Below, piece by piece: positions 6,563-13,857 of a stretch of 22,932 bases of DNA. The translations under genes were made by a program, and so were the position numbers. The notes under the pieces are model-generated. The model had not been told where the DNA came from and made no database searches. It saw only the letters and a list, made by a program, of their open reading frames with translations. The stretch's first letter is position 1, and every line of letters begins with the position of its first letter. This DNA comes from JBBTQE01 sp038065775. Lineage in GTDB: Bacteria; Patescibacteriota; Patescibacteriia; Magasanikbacterales; GWA2-37-8. The DNA lies in assembly GCA_038065775.1 (NCBI GenBank), contig JBBTQE010000027.1:1-22932 (forward strand), in the 5' to 3' direction.

Positions 6563-8617
6563 ATGGCGGTAAAACAAAGAATCAGTCCTTCTGCCAATCA
6601 GCGATGGAAAATTTATGGCATTGTCGCCTTGGTTTTGATTTCGGCGTTGATAGTTTTTCCGGTTTACGCCAACAAAGGCATTGATTGGGTAAATAAAAGC
6701 GCGAATCTTGGCTTGCCAAGGTTTCCTGACAATGGTTTTAATCTTGGTCTTGATTTGCAGGGCGGAGCGCATCTGATTTATAAAGCTGACACTTCGGTGA
6801 TTCCTGATGGCGACCACGCTGATTCGGTTGAGGGCGTTCGCGATGTTATTGAGAGAAGAGTAAGAGGCGGTTTGGGCGTTGCCGAGCCATTGGTTCTAAC
6901 AACCAGAGTCGGCGATGAATATAGAATCATTGTTGAACTGCCAGGCGTAACCGATGTTAGTCAGGCCATAAAAATGATCGGCGAAACGCCAATTTTAGAA
7001 TTCAAAGAAGAAAATAATGACTCGCCCAGGGATTTAACCGCGGAAGAAAAAAAGGAATTGGATAAATTTAACGCAGACGCGCGGACAAAAATTAACGAAG
7101 CGCTGGCCGCCATAAAAAATGGCATGAAATTTGAGGAAGCCGTTTCAAAATACACGCAGGATGATAAAAGCAAATCAAATGGTGGAAATTTGGGTTTTGT
7201 TGAAAAACAGGTTTATCCGGAAATTTATGCGTGGGCTGAAACTCATAAGGATGGTGAAATAAGCAAAGAAACAGTGCAAAGCTTTGACGGATTGAATATT
7301 GTAAAAAGAATTTCCGCGAAAGATGGGGAGAAAGAAGTTTTTGCTTCTCATATTTTAATTTGTTACGCCGGAACCCAAGGCTGTGAACAGAAATACACAA
7401 AAGACGAAGCGAAAGTTAAAATTTTAGAAGTGAGGAGTAAGGCAACGCCGCAAAATTTTGCCGATCTCGCGAAAGAATTTTCAACAGAACCGAGGGCTGA
7501 TGAAAAAGCCGGCGACTTGGGGTATTTTGCTTATAAACAAGTTGTGCCGGAATTTGCCAAAATGGCTTTTGAGATGCCGGTGGGAGAAATTTCAAGCCCG
7601 GTTGAAACTCAATTCGGTTGGCATATAATTTATAAAAAAGCCGAAAAGACGCCTAAGGTTTATGAGGTTGCAAGAATATATGTAAAAACAAAATCTGCTA
7701 CCGATATAGTTCCGCCGAAATCGGATTGGAAATCTACCGGTTTATCGGGCAAGCAGTTGAAGCGGGCTGAAGTCGCGCAGGACCAAAATACAGGGCAGGT
7801 TCAGGTTTCTTTGCAGTTTGACGATGAGGGCACGAAATTATTTGGGGATTTAACGGAAAGAAATATCGGGAAAGCGATTGCAATTTTTTTGGATGGAACT
7901 CCGATCAGCATTCCGGTTGTAAATGAATCAATCACAAATGGAAGCGCGGTGATCAGCGGAAGTTTCTCAATCCAAGAGGCGAAACTTCTTTCACAACGAT
8001 TAAACTCGGGCGCTTTGCCTGTTCCGGTTGAACTTATCAGCCAGCAGAAGGTTGATGCCACGCTCGGCGCCGAGTCAATGGCCAAGAGTTTTAAAGCCGG
8101 AATCTATGGTTTGATTGCCGTGCTTTTGTACACAATAATTTATTATCGGCTTCCGGGATTTGTAGCAGCGATTGCTTTGTGTGCTTATACTGTCTTAAGT
8201 TTGGCGATTTTCAAACTTATCGGAGTTACATTGACTTTATCTGGCATCGCCGGTTTCGTACTTTCCATCGGCATGGCCGTTGACGCGAATGTTTTGATAT
8301 TTGAACGTCTGAAAGAAGAATTGAGAATTGGTAAAAGTTTGAGAACGGCCATGGAAGAAGCGTTTGTGAGGGCATGGCCGTCAATTCGTGATAGCAACAT
8401 TACCACTCTTATCAGTTGCGTATTTATGATTTGGATGGGCACCGGTTTTGTGCAGGGTTTCGCGGTTGTACTGGCGATTGGCGTGCTGGTCAGTATGTTT
8501 TCAGCCATCGTTTTGACCAGAACAATGATGAGAGCTCTGTTGCCAATTATAAAAGAAGATGGGAATATAATGTTTCTTGGGTACAAGAAAAAAGAAGAAT
8601 TAACAGTGAAGCAATAG
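6563..8617 (+). CDS. secD: SecD with a tandem parvulin (PpiC-type) insertion in its periplasmic head
   Basis: 684 residues. TM1 is at about 17-35. SecD's NLGLDLQGGAHLIY is at 60-73, VIERRVRGGLGVAEP at about 95-109, and the head's end with the membrane half runs from about 380; FVLSIGMAVDANVLIFERLK (565-584) is the RND-type TM4 motif with its Asp. Between 150 and 365 lies a segment foreign to typical SecD. Residues 259-359 are a complete parvulin: ASHILICYAG, FADLAKEFSTEP, GDLGYFAYKQVVPEFAKMAF, GEISSPVETQFGWHIIYKK. Residues 173-250 are a second, weaker copy (FEEAVSKYTQD, GGNLGFVEKQVYPE, GEIS, FDGLNIVKRI) lacking the leading SHIL strand. SecD with SecF uses the proton gradient to pull exported proteins through SecYEG; the insertion would place a proline isomerase or chaperone at the exit. 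One base separates it from secF. Confidence 0.94.
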   Translation: MAVKQRISPSANQRWKIYGIVALVLISALIVFPVYANKGIDWVNKSANLGLPRFPDNGFNLGLDLQGGAHLIYKADTSVIPDGDHADSVEGVRDVIERRVRGGLGVAEPLVLTTRVGDEYRIIVELPGVTDVSQAIKMIGETPILEFKEENNDSPRDLTAEEKKELDKFNADARTKINEALAAIKNGMKFEEAVSKYTQDDKSKSNGGNLGFVEKQVYPEIYAWAETHKDGEISKETVQSFDGLNIVKRISAKDGEKEVFASHILICYAGTQGCEQKYTKDEAKVKILEVRSKATPQNFADLAKEFSTEPRADEKAGDLGYFAYKQVVPEFAKMAFEMPVGEISSPVETQFGWHIIYKKAEKTPKVYEVARIYVKTKSATDIVPPKSDWKSTGLSGKQLKRAEVAQDQNTGQVQVSLQFDDEGTKLFGDLTERNIGKAIAIFLDGTPISIPVVNESITNGSAVISGSFSIQEAKLLSQRLNSGALPVPVELISQQKVDATLGAESMAKSFKAGIYGLIAVLLYTIIYYRLPGFVAAIALCAYTVLSLAIFKLIGVTLTLSGIAGFVLSIGMAVDANVLIFERLKEELRIGKSLRTAMEEAFVRAWPSIRDSNITTLISCVFMIWMGTGFVQGFAVVLAIGVLVSMFSAIVLTRTMMRALLPIIKEDGNIMFLGYKKKEELTVKQ

Positions 8618-8618
8618 T

Positions 8619-9533
8619 ATGATAATACCATTTATAAAGTATTCTAAAATTTGGCTGGTGATTAGCGGGTTGATAACTTTGTTTTGTGTCGCATTTTTAG
8701 TTTTGTGGGGACTTAAGCCTGGGATTGATTTTACCGGCGGATCTATGATGGAACTTTCTTTCAGCCAAAATCGTCCGAGCCAGACAGTAATCCAAGACGC
8801 TTTACAGTCAGCCGGCATTAAAAATCAATCAGTTCAGAATATTGGAGACAAGGGCGTGTTAATTCGCACTGAATTTTTATCAGAAAGCGAGCACCAAGCC
8901 GTGCTCAAAATTATGCTGTCAAAGTTGCAGACAGAAAACAGCGAAATGCGCGAGGAAAGATTTGAAACAATCGGTTCATCGGTCAGCAAACAGTTAAAAC
9001 AGCGGGCTGTTTGGGCGATTTTTTTTGTTAATCTTGGCATTATTGTTTATGTCGCTTATGCTTTTAGAAAGGTCTCTCGGCCGGTGGCAAGCTGGAAATA
9101 TGGCGTCTTGGCCATAGTGGCTCTTTTTCATGATGTCTTGCTTGTTATGGGCGTTTTTGCCGTGCTAGGCCGGTTCTTGGGGGTAGAGGTTGATACAGCG
9201 TTCGTAGTCGCAATTTTGACCGTGCTGGGTTACTCTGTAAACGACACAATTGTTGTGTATGATAGAATTAGAGAGAACCTGATCAGACACGGCTCCGAGG
9301 ATTTTTCCGACACCGTAAATGTGGGTTTAAATCAGACATTGATGCGTTCCATCAATACCACGTTTAAGACACTTTTGCCGCTGATCGCCTTATATTTCTT
9401 GGGCGGCCACACTATCAAATATTTTTCACTCGCCCTTCTCATCGGCATAGCCAGCGGGGCGTATTCTTCAATATTTATTGCGAGTCCGTTGTTAGTCGTA
9501 GTTCACAATTGGAAACAGAGAAGGCGGACGTAA
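8619..9533 (+). CDS. secF: protein translocase subunit SecF
   Basis: 304 residues, the usual SecF length. TM1 lies at about 9-30, followed by GIDFTGGSMMELSF, the SecF version of the (G/N)-[IL]-D-[FL]-x-G-G motif. The head domain is short. The membrane half contains VASWKYGVLAIVALFHDVLL (family H-D-V motif), VVAILTVLGYSVNDTIVVYD then RIREN (the TM4 motif with the conserved Asp), NQTLMRSINTT and ALLIGIASGAYSSIFIASPL. It forms the SecDF complex that aids late steps of secretion using ion flow. It follows secD after one base, so translation is coupled. No parvulin insertion here. A possible terminator lies at 9558-9580. Confidence 0.96.
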   Translation: MIIPFIKYSKIWLVISGLITLFCVAFLVLWGLKPGIDFTGGSMMELSFSQNRPSQTVIQDALQSAGIKNQSVQNIGDKGVLIRTEFLSESEHQAVLKIMLSKLQTENSEMREERFETIGSSVSKQLKQRAVWAIFFVNLGIIVYVAYAFRKVSRPVASWKYGVLAIVALFHDVLLVMGVFAVLGRFLGVEVDTAFVVAILTVLGYSVNDTIVVYDRIRENLIRHGSEDFSDTVNVGLNQTLMRSINTTFKTLLPLIALYFLGGHTIKYFSLALLIGIASGAYSSIFIASPLLVVVHNWKQRRRT

Positions 9534-9557
9534 GTTTCATCAATTTTTATAAAGTTA

Positions 9558-9580
9558 CTCCTTGGAAAAGGGGTTTCTTT
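9558..9580 (+). terminator. possible terminator after secF
   Basis: CTCCTT (9558-9563), loop GGAA, AAGGGG (9568-9573) with one G-T pair, then TTTCTTT. The stem is short, so efficiency is uncertain. Confidence 0.4.
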
Positions 9581-9602
9581 AAATTAAAAAATATGGTATT
9601 AT
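9575..9602 (+). promoter_or_regulatory. possible promoter for the 53-residue protein and the TraG-like paralogue
   Basis: TTTCTT (9575-9580), 16 bases, TATTAT (9597-9602). The -35 is poor and overlaps the putative terminator's tail; the ATG of the first gene is at 9645. Confidence 0.3.
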
Positions 9603-9644
9603 ATTTAAAATGAGCGAGAAAGATAAAAAGTTTATTTTTTAACT

Positions 9645-9806
9645 ATGACAGACAAATTCATGCGCCACATGGCGGCTATCGCGGCAACAATAGTATGCTT
9701 GTTGGCGTATTATAGTGGTTGGATTTCCGGTACTTTGGGATTGTGGTGGACGGTTTTTGCCGTTCTTATCATCTACCTAGGCGTCTATAAGATATTGAGC
9801 AAATGA
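9645..9806 (+). CDS. small membrane protein (53 residues) coupled to the next gene
   Basis: ATG 9645 to TGA 9804-9806. The product starts MTDKFMRHMAAIAATIVCLL and has two hydrophobic helices (about 9-24 and 30-49) joined by a short GWISGTLG turn, ending GVYKILSK. One base separates its stop from the ATG of the 469-residue protein at 9808, a spacing typical of translational coupling. Such a small two-helix hairpin protein beside a membrane-anchored TraG-like paralogue could be a subunit of that complex, but this is inference. No known family is recognised. Support comes from the hydrophobic pattern and the spacing. Confidence 0.65.
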   Translation: MTDKFMRHMAAIAATIVCLLAYYSGWISGTLGLWWTVFAVLIIYLGVYKILSK

Positions 9807-9807
9807 T

Positions 9808-11217
9808 ATGGATCCTTTTGTTGTAGAGCTGCCTTTTGGAAATGCTTTAGATTGGACATTTTGGGTCAATTTATTTAGTTTGCCAAGCAATGAGCTTGTA
9901 AAAGCGCTTTTTGCGATAGGCGGATGGGCGATCATCGCGCTGATTTTCTTTTTTATGGGAGCGGAAATGTGGATCGAAGTGCGGCGGGCAAAACATACGG
10001 CGAATTGGAAATGGGTTCTTTTGGCGGTTGACGTCCCTCCAGAACAAATTCAAAGTCCCAAAGCGGTTGAGCAAATATTCGCGCAATTAAGCGGCGCTTT
10101 GCTTACGCCTAATTTTGGTCAAAAATACTGGTATGGTTGGAAGCAAAAATGGTTTAGTCTGGAAATTATCAGCATAGAAGGGTATATTCAGTTTTTAATT
10201 TACACTGAAGCGCAATTTAGAGATTTGGTAGAGGCGGCAGTTTACGCTCAATATCCGATGGCTGAAATTACCGAAGTTGAGGATTATACAAGTGTCCTTT
10301 CAAGTTCGTTTCCTAATAAAGATCATGATATTGTTGGACTTGAATTTGGTTTGTCCGCGCCTGACGCATATCCGGTAAGAACTTACGAAGAGTTTGAACA
10401 TAGTGTTACAAAAGATTATCAATTTAACGATCCAATGGCCGCTATTTTGGAAAATTTTGCCAGGATAGGAGCTGGAGAAAATTTGTGGTTGCATATTATA
10501 ATAGAACCGACCGGAGATGGCTGGAAACAGGTCGGCATTGATTTAGTCAAGGGGATAGTCGCGCAAAAAAAATCTGTTGCCAAACAATTTTTCCTGTTTA
10601 AATTTTTAAGCGTTTTGTTCACCGAAATTTTGACCGCCATAAACCCTCCGGCTACGCCGGCCAAACCCGAAAAGAAAAAAGAAGAAACTCCCGGTAAAAT
10701 ATCTGATTTAACTCCAGGGATGAAAGACACTGTTTCCGCCGTGGAAGATAAAATTTCTAAAGTCGGTTTTAAATCAAAAGTTAGAGTCCTTTATGTCGCG
10801 AGACAAGAAGTATTTAATCCAAGCAAATGCATGGAGGGTTTTGTCGGTTCAATGAATCAGTTCAATTACGGCGGGAGGAACTCGTTGACCGTTAAACTTG
10901 GAACTTTTGCCAGCTATGCTTTTAAAAATTATAGAATAGGGTATTTAAAACAAAAATTCGCCACCGCGTTTAAGAAAAGAAAAATAAAAATCGGCAAGAA
11001 TCCGTATATTTTAAATATTGAAGAGCTGGCTACGATTTGGCACTTCCCAATGCCGCTTGTAAAGACGCCGTTGTTGCAAAAGACCGCCAGCAAGAGGGCT
11101 GAACCGCCTATCAATTTGCCGGTTGAAGCGATTGAGAGTCCGCTAAAGAAAATTGGGGTAAAAGAAGAGCAGACTCCAGCAAAACCGGAACAGCCGCCGG
11201 AAGTAATGTATGGATGA
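9808..11217 (+). CDS. ATPase-less paralogue of the TraG-like protein, membrane-anchored
   Basis: 469 residues. One TM helix (ALFAIGGWAIIALIFFFMGA, about 34-53) precedes a cytoplasmic part matching the N-terminal half of the 849-residue ATPase encoded at 17500-20049. Shared points, in the same order, are AVEQIFAQLSG/AVAETLFSAVAG, AQYPMAEITEVEDY/AQYPHAEITEEPDY, a W-[KR]-x-[QVR]-G block followed by KGI/RDI, NIEELATIWHFPMPLVKTP/NTEEMAGFWHLPIPSTETP and AEPPINLP/APPPINMP. After PPINLP, where the paralogue continues into Walker A, this protein ends with a Pro/Glu-rich tail. A basic low-complexity linker (AKPEKKKEETP) splits the middle. It probably forms a structural partner or a mixed ring with the ATPase; this is inferred. 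It cannot hydrolyse ATP itself. Convergent with the next gene, 7 bases apart. Confidence 0.8.
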   Translation: MDPFVVELPFGNALDWTFWVNLFSLPSNELVKALFAIGGWAIIALIFFFMGAEMWIEVRRAKHTANWKWVLLAVDVPPEQIQSPKAVEQIFAQLSGALLTPNFGQKYWYGWKQKWFSLEIISIEGYIQFLIYTEAQFRDLVEAAVYAQYPMAEITEVEDYTSVLSSSFPNKDHDIVGLEFGLSAPDAYPVRTYEEFEHSVTKDYQFNDPMAAILENFARIGAGENLWLHIIIEPTGDGWKQVGIDLVKGIVAQKKSVAKQFFLFKFLSVLFTEILTAINPPATPAKPEKKKEETPGKISDLTPGMKDTVSAVEDKISKVGFKSKVRVLYVARQEVFNPSKCMEGFVGSMNQFNYGGRNSLTVKLGTFASYAFKNYRIGYLKQKFATAFKKRKIKIGKNPYILNIEELATIWHFPMPLVKTPLLQKTASKRAEPPINLPVEAIESPLKKIGVKEEQTPAKPEQPPEVMYG

Positions 11218-11224
11218 GAAAAAA

Positions 11225-11737
11225 TTAATTTTTAATTTCCACCGGTTGTTTTTTTAGTAAAGATATCGCTTCCATTCCGCCTACCAATATACCGGTATAA
11301 AACAAATCGCCCAGCAGACTGTTGCGGAAGAAGGGGATAGCCATGTAGTAACTTTCAAATAAGCCGGATAAATTGCGAGGATACATTGTTCCGAACGCCC
11401 AAACCGCCGCGTTTGTTATTAAAAAGAAAGTTAGGCTGGCTAAAAGAGTTCCGCCAAATATCGCGCGGAATTTTTTGTTTTTGCGCGCCACCAAGCCTAT
11501 TATTCCGGCAATCGCAAAACTGGCATAGACAGCAGTCATAATTGGCCACTCATAAAATCCGATAAAAATGTCGCTGATGAACATTGTTGCCAGTGGCACG
11601 GCTATCGCGAGTTTTCGCGGGAGATACAAAGCTCCAAATAAAGCGATCGCGGCTATTGGAGTGAAATTTGCCGGATGCGGAGCCAGTCGCGCTACCAATC
11701 CGAGAGCTAGCAGAAGTATGGCTGGTAAGTAATACAT
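11225..11737 (-). CDS. membrane protein, DUF6580-like, ECF transporter S-component candidate
   Basis: 170 residues, mostly hydrophobic, with about five or six TM helices. The N-terminus (MYYLPAILLLALGLVARLAP then HPANFTPIAAIALFGALYL) and the later ISDIFIGFYEWPIM and TNAAVWAFGTMYPRNLSGL segments match proteins catalogued as DUF6580, which resemble substrate-binding S components of energy-coupling-factor vitamin transporters. It follows the DUF4430-like gene after 6 bases and is downstream of a cobalamin riboswitch, so vitamin B12 (or a precursor) is the likely substrate. No ECF ATPase or T component is in the window; these would have to be shared from elsewhere. Start at ATG 11737. Family call moderately sure; substrate inferred from the riboswitch. 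Confidence 0.75.
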   Translation of the reverse strand: MYYLPAILLLALGLVARLAPHPANFTPIAAIALFGALYLPRKLAIAVPLATMFISDIFIGFYEWPIMTAVYASFAIAGIIGLVARKNKKFRAIFGGTLLASLTFFLITNAAVWAFGTMYPRNLSGLFESYYMAIPFFRNSLLGDLFYTGILVGGMEAISLLKKQPVEIKN

Positions 11738-11743
11738 AAAATT

Positions 11744-12172
11744 TTAGAAATTAGATTTTTCGTATTTTAAAGAAATTTTGTCAGCATTTTTTACGATATA
11801 TTGAGAAAGTCCAACCTGCGACATTTGGCCGTTCACATAAAACATCCAGTATTTTTTTTCATCATTGTTATTTTCAACTCCGTTTACTCCTTCAACTAAA
11901 ATTCCCATGCCAGTGTATTCTTTTGTTTTTAATTGCAGATTATTTTTTTCGGTCAGCAAGATAACAAAATCCGCCGCGCTTTTTCCGTTTTCAATGTTGC
12001 CGGAAAAACTTCTAGCTTGTCCGTTCGCTTCAAGATTTAGGGTCGCGTTAATTGTTTGTTTTTGTTCAACTTGCAGATTCGGGATGTCGTTTGCCGATTT
12101 TTTTGTGGCAAACCAATTGTAGCCAAGCGCCATTACCACGAGCGCTCCGGATAACAGTAAGATTTTTTTCAT
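11744..12172 (-). CDS. exported DUF4430 (transcobalamin-like) protein, probable B12-binding
   Basis: 142 residues from ATG 12172 (MKKILLLSGALVVMALGYNW); another ATG two codons earlier (12178) is possible. The N-terminus is a signal peptide or anchor without a lipobox cysteine. The C-terminal part, LKTKEYTGMGILVEGVNGVE then NDEKKYWMFYVNGQMSQVGL, SQYIVKNADKISLKYEK, fits DUF4430, the fold of the beta-domain of human transcobalamin and intrinsic factor: G-x-G-x-x-[IV]-x-x-[IV]-N-G, YWMFYVNG, and KxxDKIxxxYE. Related proteins in other bacteria stand next to cobalamin riboswitches. It is the first gene after a cobalamin riboswitch here and precedes a candidate ECF S component. Role inferred: catching B12 at the cell surface. 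Confidence 0.82.
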   Translation of the reverse strand: MKKILLLSGALVVMALGYNWFATKKSANDIPNLQVEQKQTINATLNLEANGQARSFSGNIENGKSAADFVILLTEKNNLQLKTKEYTGMGILVEGVNGVENNNDEKKYWMFYVNGQMSQVGLSQYIVKNADKISLKYEKSNF

Positions 12173-12192
12173 ATACATATATGGATTAATAT

Positions 12193-12214
12193 AAAAAAAC
12201 TGCTTAACGAGCAG
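12193..12214 (-). terminator. riboswitch-controlled intrinsic terminator
   Basis: On the minus strand CTGCT (12214-12210), loop CGTTA, AGCAG (12204-12200), then seven T (12199-12193). The left arm is also the right arm of an upstream alternative helix (CGAGCAG at 12236-12230), so the two folds exclude each other. Confidence 0.75.
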
Positions 12215-12334
12215 AATTTGAAATTTTTCCTGCTCGGGATATTCTATATTTGAAGACCGGACTTGTTCCCGAAGGATCGGGACATTACCGTTGCGGCACA
12301 GTGGAGGAATTTAACCTCACTTCCACAAATATAG
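12193..12334 (-). promoter_or_regulatory. cobalamin riboswitch with terminator-type expression platform
   Basis: Read on the minus strand, the aptamer is closed by a perfect nine-base helix, CTATATTTG (12334-12326) with CAAATATAG (12252-12244). Between these lie GAGGTTAAATTCCTCCACTG, then GCCGCAACGGTAA, a CCCGATCCTTCGGG hairpin and AAGTCCGGTC, matching in order the cobalamin core (GGTGAAAATCC, C[TA]GxCCCGCAACTGTAA and AAGTCxGG boxes). At about 91 bases the aptamer is compact. Downstream CGAGCAG (12214-12208) can pair either as CTGCT/AGCAG to form a terminator or with CTGCTCG partner sequence (12236-12230) in an alternative helix, so B12 binding can switch transcription of the DUF4430 gene and its neighbour. 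The repressor direction (OFF with B12) is the family norm. Confidence 0.88.
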
Positions 12335-12349
12335 TTAAAATGTATGTTT

Positions 12350-12378
12350 AGGATATCATTGATATGCCGGACCGTCAA
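12350..12378 (-). promoter_or_regulatory. possible promoter for the B12 riboswitch operon
   Basis: Minus strand TTGACG (12378-12373), 17 bases, TATCCT (12355-12350), overlapping the folD 3' end. Transcription would start near 12343, just before the riboswitch P1 helix at 12334. Position supports it; the -10 matches at four of six bases. Confidence 0.45.
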
Positions 12379-13228
12379 GTTTTTGTTTATTTTTTTGCTC
12401 CGCGCAAATTACGGTGTTTAGAATAAGCTTGGCCACGGTGATCGGGCCGATTCCGCCCGGAGTAGGCGTTATGTGACTGGCTTTTTTTGAAACCTCGTCA
12501 AAATCAACATCCCCAAACATTTTTCCATTTTCATAAATAATGCCAGTGTCAATAACAATAGCGTTTTCCTCCACCATATCTTCAGTAATCAAGTTTTTTT
12601 TGCCAACCCCGGAAACAATGATGTCCGCCCCAAGGCATTTTTCTTTAATATTTTTTGTGCGGCTGTTGCAGGTTGTGATGCTTGCCAGTTCATTAGCCAT
12701 CATGATCGCGAGAGGTTTGCCGACTAAAGCGCCCATGCCGATTATAGTTACATTTTTGCCCTCCAAATCAACTCCGATTTCTTTCAAAGTATGAATCACC
12801 GCCCATGGAGTGGGGGGTTCAATCAGATTTGTTTTCATCACCAGCTTGCCGATATTCGCGTCAGTCAGGCAGTCAACATCAATTTCAGAATTTATGGCGT
12901 TAAGGACTTCGGAAACATAAAGCCGTTCAGGCAAAGGCAGCTGAACTATAAGTCCGGAAAGTTGCGTGTCTTTTTGTATTTTTAAAATTTCTTCAATAAT
13001 TTGATTCTTGCCGATATCGCCCGAAAATTCATATAATTTAAAATCAATGCCGACTCGTTCGGCGGCCTCTTGCTTTTTTCTTATGTAAGTCCGAGATGGT
13101 TTATGATCGCCAACCAAAACAACCGCCAATTTGGGGGTGATGCCCTTCTTTTTTAACAAAGACACCCGTTTTGCGGTTTGAATTTCTATTTTTTCAGCTA
13201 TTTTTTTGCCGTCTATAATTTGCGCCAT
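12356..13228 (-). CDS. folD: FolD, methylenetetrahydrofolate dehydrogenase / cyclohydrolase
   Basis: 290 residues. FolD converts 5,10-methylene-THF to 10-formyl-THF in two steps (NADP-dependent oxidation and cyclohydrolysis), feeding purine and formyl-methionine synthesis in the cytoplasm. Visible motifs: VGDHKPSRTYIRKKQEAAER (family Y-x-x-x-K with the catalytic Lys), IVQLPLPERL, LIEPPTPWAVIHTLKEIGVD (PCTPxG site, Cys replaced by P-T-P), IIGMGALVGKPLAIMM (Rossmann loop, where most have GRSxIVGxP), TTCNSRTKN, ADIIVSGVGK, VIDTGI, GDVDF and THITPTPGGIGPITVAKL. Start ATG 13228 with a promoter candidate at 13245-13273. The last residues (KLDGPAYQ) overlap the promoter of the B12 operon. GMG for GRS in the dinucleotide loop may affect cofactor choice. 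Identity is firm. Confidence 0.96.
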   Translation of the reverse strand: MAQIIDGKKIAEKIEIQTAKRVSLLKKKGITPKLAVVLVGDHKPSRTYIRKKQEAAERVGIDFKLYEFSGDIGKNQIIEEILKIQKDTQLSGLIVQLPLPERLYVSEVLNAINSEIDVDCLTDANIGKLVMKTNLIEPPTPWAVIHTLKEIGVDLEGKNVTIIGMGALVGKPLAIMMANELASITTCNSRTKNIKEKCLGADIIVSGVGKKNLITEDMVEENAIVIDTGIIYENGKMFGDVDFDEVSKKASHITPTPGGIGPITVAKLILNTVICAEQKNKQKLDGPAYQ

Positions 13229-13244
13229 ATAAATATTAAGCTTT

Positions 13245-13273
13245 ACTTTAGCATGAATTTGCGTTTAATTCAA
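13245..13273 (-). promoter_or_regulatory. folD promoter
   Basis: Minus strand TTGAAT (13273-13268), 17 bases, TAAAGT (13250-13245) preceded by TGC (extended -10). The folD ATG is 17 bases further on at 13228. Confidence 0.5.
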
Positions 13274-13293
13274 CTGTTTGTATCTTCTTAAAC

Positions 13294-13324
13294 AAAAACA
13301 GCCTTTTTATAAAAGCTGTTTTTG
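13294..13324. terminator. two-way intrinsic terminator between folD and the GC-rich gene
   Basis: AAAAACAG pairs with CTGTTTTT around an inner CTTTT/AAAAG helix and TAT loop, giving a T run on either strand. It lies upstream of the folD promoter and so most probably ends transcripts of the gene at 13388-13852. Confidence 0.7.
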
Positions 13325-13329
13325 AATGC

Positions 13330-13355
13330 GCGGGCCTTGCGATTGCGCGGCCCGC
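13330..13355. terminator. GC-rich hairpin behind the foreign gene
   Basis: GCGGGCC (13330-13336) and GGCCCGC (13349-13355) pair perfectly around a 12-base loop. There is no T run directly behind it on the minus strand, but the AT-rich terminator at 13294-13324 follows. It travels with the GC-rich gene by composition. Confidence 0.5.
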
Positions 13356-13387
13356 GGAATGTGCGTGTTGTTCTCCTTATTCACCAT

Positions 13388-13852
13388 TCACCTGCCCATG
13401 ACCAGCTTCTTGAGGTGTTCGTAGCTGGCCGTGAGTTCTGCCACCAGCGTCGGGTCATCGGGCGGTTTCTGCCGGTAGTAGAGCAGGAGCGCGCCGAAGA
13501 ACGCGAGGCGGTAGGGGAGGTAGGCCTCCCGGATTTCAGCCGGGATTCCGGCCAGCTCCAATTGCAGGGCGGCCAGACACCTTCCGGGCTGTCCAGCCAG
13601 CTTGTCGCGCTCCCTGACTTCGTGAGCGAGGAAGTGGCGCCGGAAGCGAACCGGCACCTTGTCCGAGATGAACAGGAACGTGCAATCCGGCCAACCCACG
13701 AACCCGGGGATGGCCGGTTCCGCTTCTTGCCGTAGGATGGCGTATACGTAACGCTTCCCATCCACGAGCACTACGCTCGTCTTGATCAAGAACGGCTGTG
13801 CCCACTTCGGGATCGGGTAATCCGGAGTCGCCGGAGCTCCATTTTTTTCCAT
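13388..13852 (-). CDS. hypothetical protein in a GC-rich island, probably acquired
   Basis: 154 residues, start ATG 13852, chosen because a strong AAGGAGGGG ribosome site (13866-13858) stands 5 bases before it; the other frames here lack such a site. Composition is sharply different: positions 13441-13500 hold 40 G/C of 60, while 13921-13980, in the next gene, hold 15 of 60. The product begins MEKNGAPATPDYPIPKWAQP. It has ISDKVPVRFRRHFLAHEVRE followed by RCLAALQLELAGIP and RLAFFGALLLYYRQKPPDDP. The H-F-x-A-H-E-x-x-E stretch recalls an HE-type metal site but is not the HExxH of zincin proteases, so no activity is assigned. No signal peptide or membrane helix. Own promoter, own hairpin and strong ribosome site suggest a self-contained transferred gene. 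Confidence 0.72.
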   Translation of the reverse strand: MEKNGAPATPDYPIPKWAQPFLIKTSVVLVDGKRYVYAILRQEAEPAIPGFVGWPDCTFLFISDKVPVRFRRHFLAHEVRERDKLAGQPGRCLAALQLELAGIPAEIREAYLPYRLAFFGALLLYYRQKPPDDPTLVAELTASYEHLKKLVMGR

Positions 13853-13857
13853 TGGTT

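Noticed and set aside
9610..9642. Ten-codon frame MSEKDKKFIF before the 53-residue gene
   Set aside because: Too short, and it overlaps the region just after a possible -10 box; no attenuation structure is visible.
11217..11240. AAAAATTAATTTTT palindrome between convergent genes as terminator
   Set aside because: Only A-T pairs, too weak to support an intrinsic terminator call.
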